Assembly: GCA_964467165.1 (NCBI GenBank)
Contig: CAYXOL010000017.1
Span: forward strand, 23,474 to 87,473
Direction: 5' to 3'
DNA from: Clostridium_AD sp964467165
GTDB taxonomy: Bacteria > Bacillota > Clostridia > Clostridiales > Clostridiaceae
Length of the DNA stretch: 64,000 bases
Shown here: positions 23,442-31,418 of the stretch, in pieces
Layout of the letters: every line of letters begins with the position of its first letter
How positions within the stretch are numbered: position 1 is the stretch's first letter
Position numbers and translations under genes: made by a program
Notes under the pieces: generated by a model
The model's input: only the letters and a program-made list of their open reading frames with translations
What the model was told of the DNA's origin: nothing
Database searches by the model: none

Positions 23442-25096
23442 AACAGATATTCAAAGGGATGAATCTTCCCTCAAAAGCAGTGGACGATTTTTTCAATCTT
23501 TTGTCTAGTGATGAAAGATATGAAGGTCTTAAAAACATTGCCATATTTTTGCCTATTATAAGCAAAAAAAGTTTGCTTTTTGCTTTAACCATAATAGTCA
23601 AAGCTATAAAATATGGTAAGAAACCCATTTTTATATCACAAGCCACGGTAAGACAGGTGCTCGATGCTTTTAAATATCCACTAAACACCGACACAATAGA
23701 GTCTGCACCAGTAGGTGTAAATGTTGAAAAAGTAGACTCAGCATTCGTTGATGTGGAAGAAAAAGCTTCGAAAGCTTTGAACAGTTTGTTATACGAAATG
23801 TATTCTATAGCAGACTCTCCGCTTCTTGTGGTAGTAAGCCCAAATTTGGAATTGGAAACCAAAATAAAAAAATCTGTAGACGAGAACTATAGGTTTGCAT
23901 TTAGATGCAAAACCTTGTTTACAGAATTTGAGTCACGGATTTTTGGAGATATAGAAGATCCCGAAAAAGAACTCGGAATAAGAGAAGTGAACGTGATGGG
24001 AGAATACTCCGTAATAACAGACGGAGAGATTCACACGTTCAACATTGCTTCTCTGTTAAAGTTATCCAGAGTATTAGCAACCGATTCCTCTCCTATTGTT
24101 GTCAGGGGATTAGACTTCGACAAGTATCACAACTTTTTGTTGTGTGCAATCCTCAACAAGTTAAAGGAAGAAGATGGGTTGTTTTATCAGGCAGATTCTG
24201 GAAAAAAGAAAAATGATGTAGTATACATAGATATTGATGCGTTTCAAGATAATATTGCATCAGTAGAAGAAAACTTAAAGTATAACTACATCAAAATGTT
24301 CCTGTTTAACTTCTTCCTAACTAAAAAGTGGTTTAGGAAAAAGATAAAAGAGGAAATAGAAGAAGCTCTTTTCCTAAAAGACCCTGCTGCTATCTTCTTA
24401 ATAAAACCGTATGACCGTATGTTCGACGGCTTTGCAGAAAATATGGTAAAAAGCTGCGGATTTAATATTGTCAACGGTATGGAAGAAAATCTAATCGGAG
24501 CCTTTATCCTGAATGGCAATCCTTTGAAAAAGATGCTAGAAGATGATATCATAGGCATCTACTATAGTGGAGCAAACTACGAAAACAGAATTGAAGCAGT
24601 AGAAAAAGAGCTGCTAGTTCGTAGCGATGTCTGCTATAAAGAGAATGGTGCAGAAGAAAAGGAAGTTGATGGATATGGAATGCTAGTACTTCACTACAAG
24701 AACACCAAAAAAATAGTGGATCTAGTGATTAATCCAAACAAGCTCGTTAAAACTACAGTCTATAGTTATCCTGAGCTGGAACTAAAAAGAGCAACTGTTT
24801 CTTTGGACAAAGTAATCTTAGCTTTGCCATTTGTAACAGACGTTCTATTGTTCAGCGCAAGGGGTAAAGACGGAAAATCCAGAAGGATTGCACTAGTGAA
24901 TGTGTCAACAGAAGTTCCTAATCAAATGTCGTTAGGAATCAGGGATATTGAAAGAATCCTTGAATCCAAACTTCAAAGGATAAACGAACATCTTCCGGAA
25001 TTCTATAAAATCTACAAAATAAAAGTGTCTGTAATTCCAGTAAAAACCCTGAGAAAACATTTGGGAAGTGTAGACACTCTTTTAGTAGATCTTTAA
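23438..25096 (+). CDS. Possible remote adenylate-forming (ANL) enzyme-like protein
   Basis: The 552-residue protein lacks an obvious complete active site, but parts of its order resemble ANL-superfamily ligases such as acyl-CoA synthetases. CGFNIVNGMEENLIGAF near residue 348 sits where those enzymes have a G-hydrophobic-NGYGLTET-like segment. YGMLVLHYKNTKKIVDLVI near 420 resembles the hinge (D-G-Y-x-x-x-x-G-R-x-K/D) region. The C-terminal ~90 residues (LPFVTDVLLFSARGKDGKSR, then INEHLPEFYKIYKIKVSVIP) resemble the small lid domain. The canonical Ser/Thr/Gly-rich phosphate loop and the hinge Asp-Gly-Arg are not clear, so activity is doubtful. The call is inference from pattern only; the plain annotation is unknown protein. 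It ends the three-gene unit just before the large structured RNA. Confidence 0.45.
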   Translation: MKQIFKGMNLPSKAVDDFFNLLSSDERYEGLKNIAIFLPIISKKSLLFALTIIVKAIKYGKKPIFISQATVRQVLDAFKYPLNTDTIESAPVGVNVEKVDSAFVDVEEKASKALNSLLYEMYSIADSPLLVVVSPNLELETKIKKSVDENYRFAFRCKTLFTEFESRIFGDIEDPEKELGIREVNVMGEYSVITDGEIHTFNIASLLKLSRVLATDSSPIVVRGLDFDKYHNFLLCAILNKLKEEDGLFYQADSGKKKNDVVYIDIDAFQDNIASVEENLKYNYIKMFLFNFFLTKKWFRKKIKEEIEEALFLKDPAAIFLIKPYDRMFDGFAENMVKSCGFNIVNGMEENLIGAFILNGNPLKKMLEDDIIGIYYSGANYENRIEAVEKELLVRSDVCYKENGAEEKEVDGYGMLVLHYKNTKKIVDLVINPNKLVKTTVYSYPELELKRATVSLDKVILALPFVTDVLLFSARGKDGKSRRIALVNVSTEVPNQMSLGIRDIERILESKLQRINEHLPEFYKIYKIKVSVIPVKTLRKHLGSVDTLLVDL

Positions 25097-25099
25097 GCT

Positions 25100-26010
25100 T
25101 TTGGTAGCAAGAAATAGCATCATTAATCCTACTAGTGATGTTATGTCAGGCGTACGTTCCGCCTAAGAACACGGGGGTGAAAGTAGTCTGGAGTCAGATG
25201 ACTGTCGGATAAGGATCCCTGACCGTAGGCAATACCAGATGTGCCGATGATGGTAAAAATCCTTATTGTCAAAAGTACAGCCAAACTTGTGTCGCGAAAT
25301 ACTACGGATAAGCACAATGTCGCCTTATTTTAATTATAACATAGCTTGTGTTAAAACAAGCCTAACGAATTCGTTTCTAGTTATAATCTGTAAGGTGACG
25401 CGCTTATTCCGGTAGTAGAAAAGCCTTTCTACTTTGAAACATTATGAGTTAGGTACGCGGGTGAAATTCCCGTTACGGGGCATAAATGTATGTCCAGATC
25501 CCCTAAGCTAACCGATGAAAAATGAGGTTTGCTACCCAGTTAACGATCCTAAGTAATTGGGGTTGAAAGAAAGTGTCGTACGATGCAGTAAGAGGTCTGG
25601 TCTCACTTCGAATGCTAAGTCGACACGATATGCAATCTTTAAACAAGTCGGGCTAATCGCCGTCTATTAAAACACGTTTGTGGGAATTCGTCCTAGATAT
25701 GGGAGTCGGTACCTTTCAAGGTCCATGAACCCGATCAAGAGCCTGCCCGAAAAACAGGAAAGTACCACATGGTTTTAATTAGGCGGTCAAAGGTGGTAAA
25801 CACACCTTAACAATTTGTTGAAACGCAAATGAGTACCGAATTAAAAAGGTACAGCTTTACAGCAGTAAAGCGAATATCCCTATACAACAGAATTTGCAGA
25901 ATTTTCAGCATATACGTTGTATTTAAAGCATTAAGAGACAAAGTCAGAGGTTTACAACTATGTCGAAATAGTCATGCTCTCTTAGCGCTTTACTGCTCCT
26001 ACCTACATTT
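25100..26010 (+). ncRNA. Large ornate structured RNA, about 0.9 kb
   Basis: This ~910-base segment has no convincing gene but many strong helices. Hairpin 25115-25122/25136-25143 is 8 bp. AGGCG/CGCCT lies at 25148-25164. ATTATAAC/GTTATAAT (25333-25340/25380-25387) encloses GCTTGT/ACAAGC (25344-25361). AGTAGAAA/TTTCTACT is an 8-bp stem with a 4-base loop (25414-25433). GTGTCG/CGACAC encloses 25573-25626. AAGGTG/CACCTT is at 25790-25808. An 11-bp stem GCAGTAAAGCG/CGCTTTACTGC (25862-25872/25986-25996) encloses ATACAAC/GTTGTAT (25882-25922) and ACTAT/ATAGT (25957-25972). Size, intergenic place and phage setting recall giant phage RNAs such as GOLLD and ROOL. I cannot confirm either by sequence, and it may be a new class. 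It precedes the 192-aa gene by ~15 bases. Confidence 0.75.
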
Positions 26011-26025
26011 CATTAACCATTCAAC

Positions 26026-26604
26026 ATGAAAACAGTGAAGACAATAAAAGAATATAAGCTCGTAGAGAGCAAAATTCCCAAATTTGAAGGGGAAAAAGTC
26101 TTGGAAGACTGTGATGTTGGTGGTATGAAATTAACTTACCTTGTGACAAAGTATGAGTTAATATCAAAGAAACTCTTTGGCATCATACCACTAAAGATCA
26201 AAAAGAAACAAGGAGAACCGGTAAAAGCTACTTTTCTAAAACCCTATAAAAGGGTATGGGATCCTGATATAAAGAAATTACCAAAACATCAGAGAGGTGG
26301 CAAAAACAGCCCATTCTCAGGTGTTTGGATATCTTTAAGCAGCGATTTCGAAAAGTGGTCAGAATCTTACATGGATGTAAGACCAGGCGGTCCCATAAAT
26401 TATTATATGTGCAAACAGAATGAACTCATAAAGAACTTAAATGGCGTTAAACAAAGGTTTATCGTGGAAAGTAAATCCAGCAAAACCGAACCTCCCAAAT
26501 CAAGTTCTGTGAAGGGATTCCTGTATATAACATATATATTTATTACGGACCCCATTGTCAATTTTTTCAGAAAAACCAAATTAATGTTAAATTCAAAATT
26601 CTAG
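26026..26604 (+). CDS. Hypothetical 192-aa protein with C-terminal hydrophobic helix
   Basis: The product begins MKTVKTIKEYKLVESKIPKF and is basic, with KKKQGEPVKATFLKPYKRV and a Trp/Gly/Pro-rich centre. A C-terminal hydrophobic segment at about residues 163-180 (GFLYITYIFITDPIVNFF) with a basic tail could anchor it in the membrane. The gene begins just downstream of the large structured RNA, so that RNA may be its leader or a separate transcript. No family is recognised. Confidence 0.7.
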   Translation: MKTVKTIKEYKLVESKIPKFEGEKVLEDCDVGGMKLTYLVTKYELISKKLFGIIPLKIKKKQGEPVKATFLKPYKRVWDPDIKKLPKHQRGGKNSPFSGVWISLSSDFEKWSESYMDVRPGGPINYYMCKQNELIKNLNGVKQRFIVESKSSKTEPPKSSSVKGFLYITYIFITDPIVNFFRKTKLMLNSKF

Positions 26605-26608
26605 AATC

Positions 26609-27028
26609 ATGAAAAAGCAAACTTATGTACTGTCAGGTAACGAAAGCGAGTTGAGAAAAGTCTTTCTTAAATCGGTAGCCGAATCCGGCGGAATGCTGTT
26701 CCGAATCAAATCTTATCCGATAACGGAAAGATTCGACTCTAAAAAAGTAAAACCCGGCAGAGTAGCCTATGCCCTGGAAGAAATCGAAGTTAGCGAAATT
26801 AACTTCAACTACAAGCCAGGATTCGTAAGGGTAAATTCTAATCAAGACATTCCTCTTGTGGATGAAGAACCCCTCGGAAAGGACTCGATTTACTGGAATA
26901 AAGAAACCTGCGTAAAGGTAATCCAGGACCTCAACAGTATCGAGTTGAACAAAGTAAAAGAAGAACATGAAGAAATCGCCGCGGCAGAGTCTTATCTCGA
27001 ACGCGTTGTATCTGAATGTTTGTATTAA
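26609..27028 (+). CDS. Hypothetical 139-aa protein
   Basis: The product begins MKKQTYVLSGNESELRKVFL and has a beta-rich middle (INFNYKPGFVRVNSNQDIPL). It ends in an acidic helix (NKVKEEHEEIAAAESYLERV). It starts 4 bases after its neighbour's stop and is followed by a compact terminator, closing the two-gene unit. No motif is recognised. Confidence 0.7.
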   Translation: MKKQTYVLSGNESELRKVFLKSVAESGGMLFRIKSYPITERFDSKKVKPGRVAYALEEIEVSEINFNYKPGFVRVNSNQDIPLVDEEPLGKDSIYWNKETCVKVIQDLNSIELNKVKEEHEEIAAAESYLERVVSECLY

Positions 27029-27034
27029 TAAAAT

Positions 27035-27064
27035 TGGGCGGCCTAAAAACCGCCCACTTTTCTT
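27035..27064 (+). terminator. Intrinsic terminator
   Basis: TGGGCGG (27035-27041) pairs with CCGCCCA (27050-27056) across the loop CCTAAAAA. It is followed by CTTTTCTTT. The same loop sequence occurs in the terminator at 41651. Confidence 0.8.
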
Positions 27065-27069
27065 TCAAA

Positions 27070-27627
27070 ATGAGAAAATCAATTTTTTCAGCAGTACTGG
27101 TTTTCATTTTCCTATTGTTGCCTTCATTCTCTATCTCCACAGATAAGGTGTATGAGAATAGTAAGTCGACAAAAGATACCCTTAATATAAGGATGGATGT
27201 GAAGACGGTTGGGTTTTCAAAAGACGATGTTAAAATACTTAATGATGTTGTTAACGTATTGAACAGCGTAGAAAAACGACAGTCTTATTCCGAAAATGAA
27301 ATCCAAAATTTGAAAAACGAAGTTAGGAAGAAGCCAGATAAAATAGAAGTAATAACGGCTCATCTAAAAATGAGCGAAGAAACATTACTGCACAGATACA
27401 AAGTATTTAATACGATAAAAGCAGTTTCCATACTTTTAGCAGTTATGTTTTCTCTTTTTTATATAATTAGGGGGCTAAACCTATACGCATTTCAAACAGA
27501 CTGGCGGAAAACCCTTTCCTACATGCTCGTCGTAATAAATATCGCAATGTTCTTATGCCTAGTAGCAATACATATCGCTAGAGTATTTACAATTGGGACT
27601 ATCCAAAACATCAGTAGTTTATTATGA
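27070..27627 (+). CDS. Membrane protein with signal peptide and two transmembrane helices
   Basis: The ATG at 27070 gives 185 residues and a clear signal sequence (MRKSIFSAVLVFIFLLLPSF); an earlier in-frame start would hide it and is rejected. A periplasmic, partly coiled region follows (residues ~45-110, NSVEKRQSYSENEIQNLKNE). Then come two membrane helices, at about 120-140 (AVSILLAVMFSLFYIIRGL) and 153-176 (LSYMLVVINIAMFLCLVAIH). It could take part in lysis or envelope modification, as a lytic enzyme lies 2.4 kb downstream. It shares an ATGA junction with the phosphatase gene. Confidence 0.8.
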   Translation: MRKSIFSAVLVFIFLLLPSFSISTDKVYENSKSTKDTLNIRMDVKTVGFSKDDVKILNDVVNVLNSVEKRQSYSENEIQNLKNEVRKKPDKIEVITAHLKMSEETLLHRYKVFNTIKAVSILLAVMFSLFYIIRGLNLYAFQTDWRKTLSYMLVVINIAMFLCLVAIHIARVFTIGTIQNISSLL

Positions 27628-28829
27628 AAAAGATCGAGTTTGATCACAATCTCTGGAATGAAATAGTCTCTTTGAAAAACAAAAACGATAAAGCAGGCAA
27701 AGAAACTACCATAGGCGATCTGATGAGTGCGTTCAATCTAACTAAGCACGAAGCTTCTTTATACCTATTCTCTCTTGATAACTTTGAGAAGATGGTCTCT
27801 GAAATAAGACTAAGACTCAAAGGTAAAAGTCTTCAAGAAGAGTTAAAGGCAAAAGAAGTTACAATCAAAAATCTCGAGGATCTGTTGAGGCTAACCGAAT
27901 ATCAATTTAAGTTACTAACAGAACTTGATGAAAAGAAAAAATTCAATAAAGTTAATTTTATTGAATCTAAAGAAGAAGATGAATGCACTGCAATCGCCCT
28001 ATTCAGCGATGTTCATTACGAAAGGGCTGTTTCTAAAGAAGACGTAAAGGGATTAAATGAATACAATCCCCAGATAGCCAAAGAAAGGATAGAAAGGTAT
28101 TTTAACAGACTTTTATGGGTAATAAGGCATCAAATAAAAGCTGGTTACAACATAAAAAACCTGGTGCTTTACATCCTAGGTGATTTGATAAATGGCTATA
28201 TACACGAGGAGTATAAATATAGCAATACTATGACCACGGTTGAAACCATAGTAGAGCTAGAAAATATTTTACTTGGGTGTATAGAAGAACTTGTCGATGA
28301 CCTAAGAGATGAAAATGGCATAAGAGTCAACGTAGTAATGATCCATGGTAATCATGGCAGAACTACCGATAAGACCTTTCTAACCCAATCATATAAGTTT
28401 TCTTATGAATGGTTAATGTATAAAAACATTGAACGTTCCTTGCTAGATAGATTCGGAGACGACATAGACATAAGAGTTTCTGAATCCGATTTTGATTTCA
28501 TGGAAATATATGGGCTAAAGATACGAGCTTCCCATGGTAATCACTTTAATTATCGTGGCGGAGTAGGCGGTCTTTACGTTCCGTTAATGCTCCATCTGTA
28601 CAAATCAAAACAGCAAGTACCATTCGATAGAGCTTATATAGGTCATTGGCATATGGAAACGTCTTTGCCAGAAGTTGGAATAAATGGATCGGTTATAGGA
28701 ATGGACTCCTATGCCTTTTCTAAAGGATTTTTTCCACAACCCCCTATGCAGCTATTTGAAATAATAAGTTCTGCAAAGAAAAGGGTTGTGGTACACATAC
28801 CTATCTTATTAGAAGACTTCCACAAGTAA
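27624..28829 (+). CDS. Calcineurin-like metallophosphoesterase with N-terminal HTH/coiled coil
   Basis: The 401-residue protein shows the metallophosphatase signature in order: FSDVH near 132, LGDLIN near 189, IHGNHG near 242, ASHGNH near 296 and IGHWHM near 335. These supply the Asp, His and Asn ligands for two metal ions. The first ~110 residues form a separate part with a possible helix-turn-helix (TIGDLMSAFNLTKHEASLYL) and a coiled segment. Phage members of this family may cleave nucleic-acid phosphoesters during replication or recombination. The substrate here is unknown. It overlaps the upstream membrane-protein gene by four bases. Confidence 0.9.
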   Translation: MKKIEFDHNLWNEIVSLKNKNDKAGKETTIGDLMSAFNLTKHEASLYLFSLDNFEKMVSEIRLRLKGKSLQEELKAKEVTIKNLEDLLRLTEYQFKLLTELDEKKKFNKVNFIESKEEDECTAIALFSDVHYERAVSKEDVKGLNEYNPQIAKERIERYFNRLLWVIRHQIKAGYNIKNLVLYILGDLINGYIHEEYKYSNTMTTVETIVELENILLGCIEELVDDLRDENGIRVNVVMIHGNHGRTTDKTFLTQSYKFSYEWLMYKNIERSLLDRFGDDIDIRVSESDFDFMEIYGLKIRASHGNHFNYRGGVGGLYVPLMLHLYKSKQQVPFDRAYIGHWHMETSLPEVGINGSVIGMDSYAFSKGFFPQPPMQLFEIISSAKKRVVVHIPILLEDFHK

Positions 28830-28859
28830 TATCCGCTTTACACGTGTAGGACATAAAAT

Positions 28860-28995
28860 AGTATTTGTGGGTCCAAACCACAGAGAACTTTTATGGTGTT
28901 AAGGTGCTTATTACTCTATTACACTTGTTATGTAAAGACTTGTCAGATATAGCAGGCGTTAGCAGCAGATCAATACAAGTATTAACAAGTGTAAT
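28860..28995 (+). ncRNA. Structured leader RNA of the lipoprotein gene
   Basis: ATTACACTTGTTA (28918-28930) pairs perfectly over 13 bp with TAACAAGTGTAAT (28983-28995). An inner ACTTGT/ACAAGT extends it. A smaller hairpin GTGG/CCAC lies upstream at 28867-28881. The structure ends 15 bases before the ATG at 29011. The 181-base spacer has no gene. It is either a regulatory leader or a small RNA. Confidence 0.6.
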
Positions 28996-29010
28996 TAAAT
29001 ATTTATTCAA

Positions 29011-29403
29011 ATGAAATTCAAAGTGTTTTTTCTAGTTTTGTTCTTCTTAATCGCGCTGAATTGCGGTAAGAGTGAACACAGCGGTTACAATAAAGAAATA
29101 ACCAAGGAGTTTGTAATCAGTAGTTCAGCTATTCCTAACTACGTTGATTCCAACTTTGGTAATTATTTCTATGACGTGACTGCTGTACGTGTTTCTAACC
29201 GTCCTGTGAGTGATATCTCAGGAAAGTGTGTTAGAAATTACGTGTATGCCAACAGGTCAAAGTACCTCCCTATTTTAGTAAACTACGAAAAGGTTTACAA
29301 CGGTATCAAATTTAAAGAACAGTTAATCAACAAAGCTGACATTTCTAACAAATCTGGCTTCCATAGTCAGTATAGAGACTCCTATTTCACTGGGTTTATT
29401 TGA
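29011..29403 (+). CDS. Predicted lipoprotein
   Basis: The 130-residue protein starts with a lipoprotein signal: MKFKVFFLVLFFLIALNCGK, with a lipobox-like ALNC and cleavage before Cys18. The mature part is hydrophilic and Tyr/Ser/Asn-rich. Sorting of a mature start CGKSEH cannot be told. Phage lipoproteins often block superinfection or join lysis complexes at the outer membrane (spanin subunits). Either is plausible but unproven. A structured leader precedes it. Confidence 0.8.
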   Translation: MKFKVFFLVLFFLIALNCGKSEHSGYNKEITKEFVISSSAIPNYVDSNFGNYFYDVTAVRVSNRPVSDISGKCVRNYVYANRSKYLPILVNYEKVYNGIKFKEQLINKADISNKSGFHSQYRDSYFTGFI

Positions 29404-29444
29404 AAAGTCTCCAACAAAATTCTAATTTGTAATCCAATAACAAA

Positions 29445-29915
29445 ATGTCAGTAATAAATTTAAAAAAAGAAAACCAAAGAAAAAGACTAACAACGCTAAT
29501 CAAAAAACTTTTTCCGGAATTCGGCTACATAAAGGTAAAGAAAAGTGGTGAAATCATTTTAAAAAGAAAATGGTACTCTTTAAAAAGAAGGGTAACTACT
29601 GCTCTTGAACTTTGTTTAACTGAAATTCCGGAAAGACTTTCTAAGCACGGTTATCCGAATCACTTAGAAAAGCGTCGTAAGTATCTATCAAGAATAGCTT
29701 ACATAGTAGAAGTTCAAGATGGAAGTCTTATAGACTACCTATTCAAAGAACTGTTAAAGACACCTTCATTGTGCTCTCCATCTGGAGAAAGCGCCTTCAT
29801 TAAACTAAATAGTAGAAGTCAATCGTATAACTACTTCACAACTAATTATTGCACGCGGTTAGCTTTAAAAGAAGCAAAAACAATTAAAGCATTGCAACAA
29901 AAGGTACTGTTATAA
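29445..29915 (+). CDS. Hypothetical basic 156-aa protein
   Basis: The product begins MSVINLKKENQRKRLTTLIK and is strongly basic, with RKWYSLKRRVTTALELCLTE and HLEKRRKYLSRIAYIVEV. A mixed C-terminal half with several Ser and Tyr follows. No motif is recognised. High positive charge suggests nucleic-acid contact. It is followed by a structured, non-coding 130-base spacer. Confidence 0.7.
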   Translation: MSVINLKKENQRKRLTTLIKKLFPEFGYIKVKKSGEIILKRKWYSLKRRVTTALELCLTEIPERLSKHGYPNHLEKRRKYLSRIAYIVEVQDGSLIDYLFKELLKTPSLCSPSGESAFIKLNSRSQSYNYFTTNYCTRLALKEAKTIKALQQKVLL

Positions 29916-29957
29916 AGCGACGATAACGGTATTAAAAAATAATCATCATGAAGTTGG

Positions 29958-30014
29958 CCGTAGCTTCAAAGGCTACGGTTGAGAATATTCTGAGCACCTT
30001 CCAGTGGTATTCTC
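29958..30014 (+). promoter_or_regulatory. Double-hairpin leader of the transglycosylase gene
   Basis: CCGTAGC/GCTACGG (29958-29964/29972-29978) and GAGAATA/TATTCTC (29981-29987/30008-30014) form two perfect 7-bp hairpins. AAAGGAG, a rare clear Shine-Dalgarno sequence, follows just upstream of the ATG at 30046. The two structures may regulate a lysis gene. Confidence 0.6.
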
Positions 30015-30045
30015 GCTAGTTTCTAATTCAAAAGGAGAAACAATT

Positions 30046-30825
30046 ATGAAATCAAGTTCAGAAACAAAGCTCAGAAAATCGGTAGAAAGTATCTATAGGG
30101 TATTCAATGAAACCTTATTGAAACATTTACCGTATACACTACTGGTGTATATACTTGTCGGACTAAACAAACCACATATGAGAGCCTTTTTTATAGGGCT
30201 TTTATTGTCTATAGCAGAACTTTCATTTGCTCCTAACGTTGATATAAGGGTGACAGAAACCAAGAACGTGAAGGAGGTTACAGAACTCACAACACAAAAC
30301 AATAATAGTCCAAAGTTCGAAAATACGGAAACCGATCTAGTAATAAAGAACTTAAAATTAAACAGATATTTGGGTGAACAGGAGCTTAAAAAAATAAAAC
30401 GTATTTCCAAGAACCTGAATATCAGAGAAACAGATCTTTTAAAAGTAATATTTCTCGAATCTGGAGGAAACCCTAAATCTAGGAATCCTCATACAAAAGC
30501 CACAGGTCTAATACAATTTATTCCTCAGACCGCCTCCAGATTAGGCACCTCTGTAGATAGCTTATACAATATGAGCGCTTTACAACAACTAGATTATGTA
30601 GAATTGTATCTTTCAAAAAACCTGAAGGGAAATGGTAGAAAATCTATATCAGAGTTATATCTAAGTATTTTTTCACCAGAATCTCTATATAAACCAAAGA
30701 ACCATGTAATAGCAGTAAAAGGTGATAAAAGATATGATTTTAATAAAAATCTAGATGTAAACAAAAACGACACTTTAACAGTGGCAGATGTGCATTCTTA
30801 CGTGGCATTCAAAAGTAAAATTTAA
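30046..30825 (+). CDS. Membrane-anchored lytic transglycosylase (SLT family), endolysin-like
   Basis: The ATG at 30046 after AAAGGAG is chosen, giving 259 residues. A hydrophobic N-terminal region at about residues 26-65 (LPYTLLVYILVGLNKPHMRA, then FFIGLLLSIAELSF) should anchor it. The catalytic domain, about 115-250, contains VIFLESGGNPKS with the Glu expected as general acid, and TKATGLIQFIPQTASRLG, the SLT family glycine-rich motif. It would cut the glycan strands of peptidoglycan for lysis or entry. The C-terminal LDVNKNDTLTVADV resembles a dockerin or EF-hand calcium loop. Confidence 0.88.
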   Translation: MKSSSETKLRKSVESIYRVFNETLLKHLPYTLLVYILVGLNKPHMRAFFIGLLLSIAELSFAPNVDIRVTETKNVKEVTELTTQNNNSPKFENTETDLVIKNLKLNRYLGEQELKKIKRISKNLNIRETDLLKVIFLESGGNPKSRNPHTKATGLIQFIPQTASRLGTSVDSLYNMSALQQLDYVELYLSKNLKGNGRKSISELYLSIFSPESLYKPKNHVIAVKGDKRYDFNKNLDVNKNDTLTVADVHSYVAFKSKI

Positions 30826-30829
30826 ACAT

Positions 30830-30901
30830 ATAGCGACTATCTAGTCAGTTAGGTATACATACTTAACCTTGTGGGCTTACCCTGAGATAGTCGCTATTTT
30901 T
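30830..30901 (+). ncRNA. Three-way-junction RNA or elaborate terminator
   Basis: A 13-bp closing stem ATAGCGACTATCT (30830-30842)/AGATAGTCGCTAT (30885-30897) encloses two hairpins. These are GTTAGGTA/TACTTAAC with loop TACA (30848-30867) and GGG/CCC with loop CTTA (30873-30882). TTTT follows. The whole spacer between two genes is folded. It can act as a terminator, but the two internal arms are more than a terminator needs. Confidence 0.7.
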
Positions 30902-30912
30902 ATTCATAAATC

Positions 30913-31416
30913 ATGGAAAACAAAACGAAAATCAAGCTCGCTAGTGCAGTATCCCTGAAAGATTTGCTTGAGAAAAGAATCAGCAAAATCAACGCTATTA
31001 TTTTAAGAAATAATAGTGTTATAAAGGGTGATACTAGGAATGTAGATATTCCTGAGTTGGAAGAAGAAAGAAGAAAAAAATCGGAGTTGCTAATAGAACT
31101 TCACGAGAAGATTCTTGAAGCAAATCTTAGAAAACTTGAAGGCGAAGAACATTCTAATGCCTATTACATTAAAAAGAAATCAGAACTTGAAAGAGAAAGA
31201 ATCTTTTTACAAAGTTTAAACGTACAACACGGTAAGGTTTTAAAGGGTAGTAACGTTATTGAGTATGACGCGTTTCTTAAGGAATCTGAAGTTAGCAAAA
31301 GGTTAGCTAAGGTTCTTCAGGAAATAGAATTACTTAAGAACAAGTTGACTCTTTTCAATAATACCGTTGAAATTGAACTAAACCACGATCCAAAATCCCT
31401 TGACATAATAGTGTAA
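30913..31416 (+). CDS. Hypothetical coiled-coil protein
   Basis: The 167-residue protein is charged and helical nearly throughout, with KDLLEKRISKINAIILRNNS, RRKKSELLIELHEKILEANL and SKRLAKVLQEIELLKNKLTL. It is probably a long coiled coil, suited to dimerisation. No catalytic or membrane feature is seen. It is the first gene after the three-way-junction RNA and heads the replication block. The next gene follows after 2 bases. Confidence 0.7.
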   Translation: MENKTKIKLASAVSLKDLLEKRISKINAIILRNNSVIKGDTRNVDIPELEEERRKKSELLIELHEKILEANLRKLEGEEHSNAYYIKKKSELERERIFLQSLNVQHGKVLKGSNVIEYDAFLKESEVSKRLAKVLQEIELLKNKLTLFNNTVEIELNHDPKSLDIIV

Positions 31417-31418
31417 CA

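Noticed and set aside
25100..26010. Self-splicing group I or group II intron
   Set aside because: No GUGYG start, domain V-like hairpin or group I P7 core was recognised, and no split gene is evident on the two sides. A model search would settle it.
25829..26029. A 66-residue reading frame inside the large RNA
   Set aside because: It lies in a segment with an 11-bp long-range stem and several hairpins, has a poor start context and an unconvincing composition. RNA structure explains the sequence better.
27016..27070. An upstream in-frame start for the signal-peptide membrane protein
   Set aside because: It would begin inside the preceding gene and run through a terminator hairpin. The ATG at 27070 directly precedes a good signal peptide.
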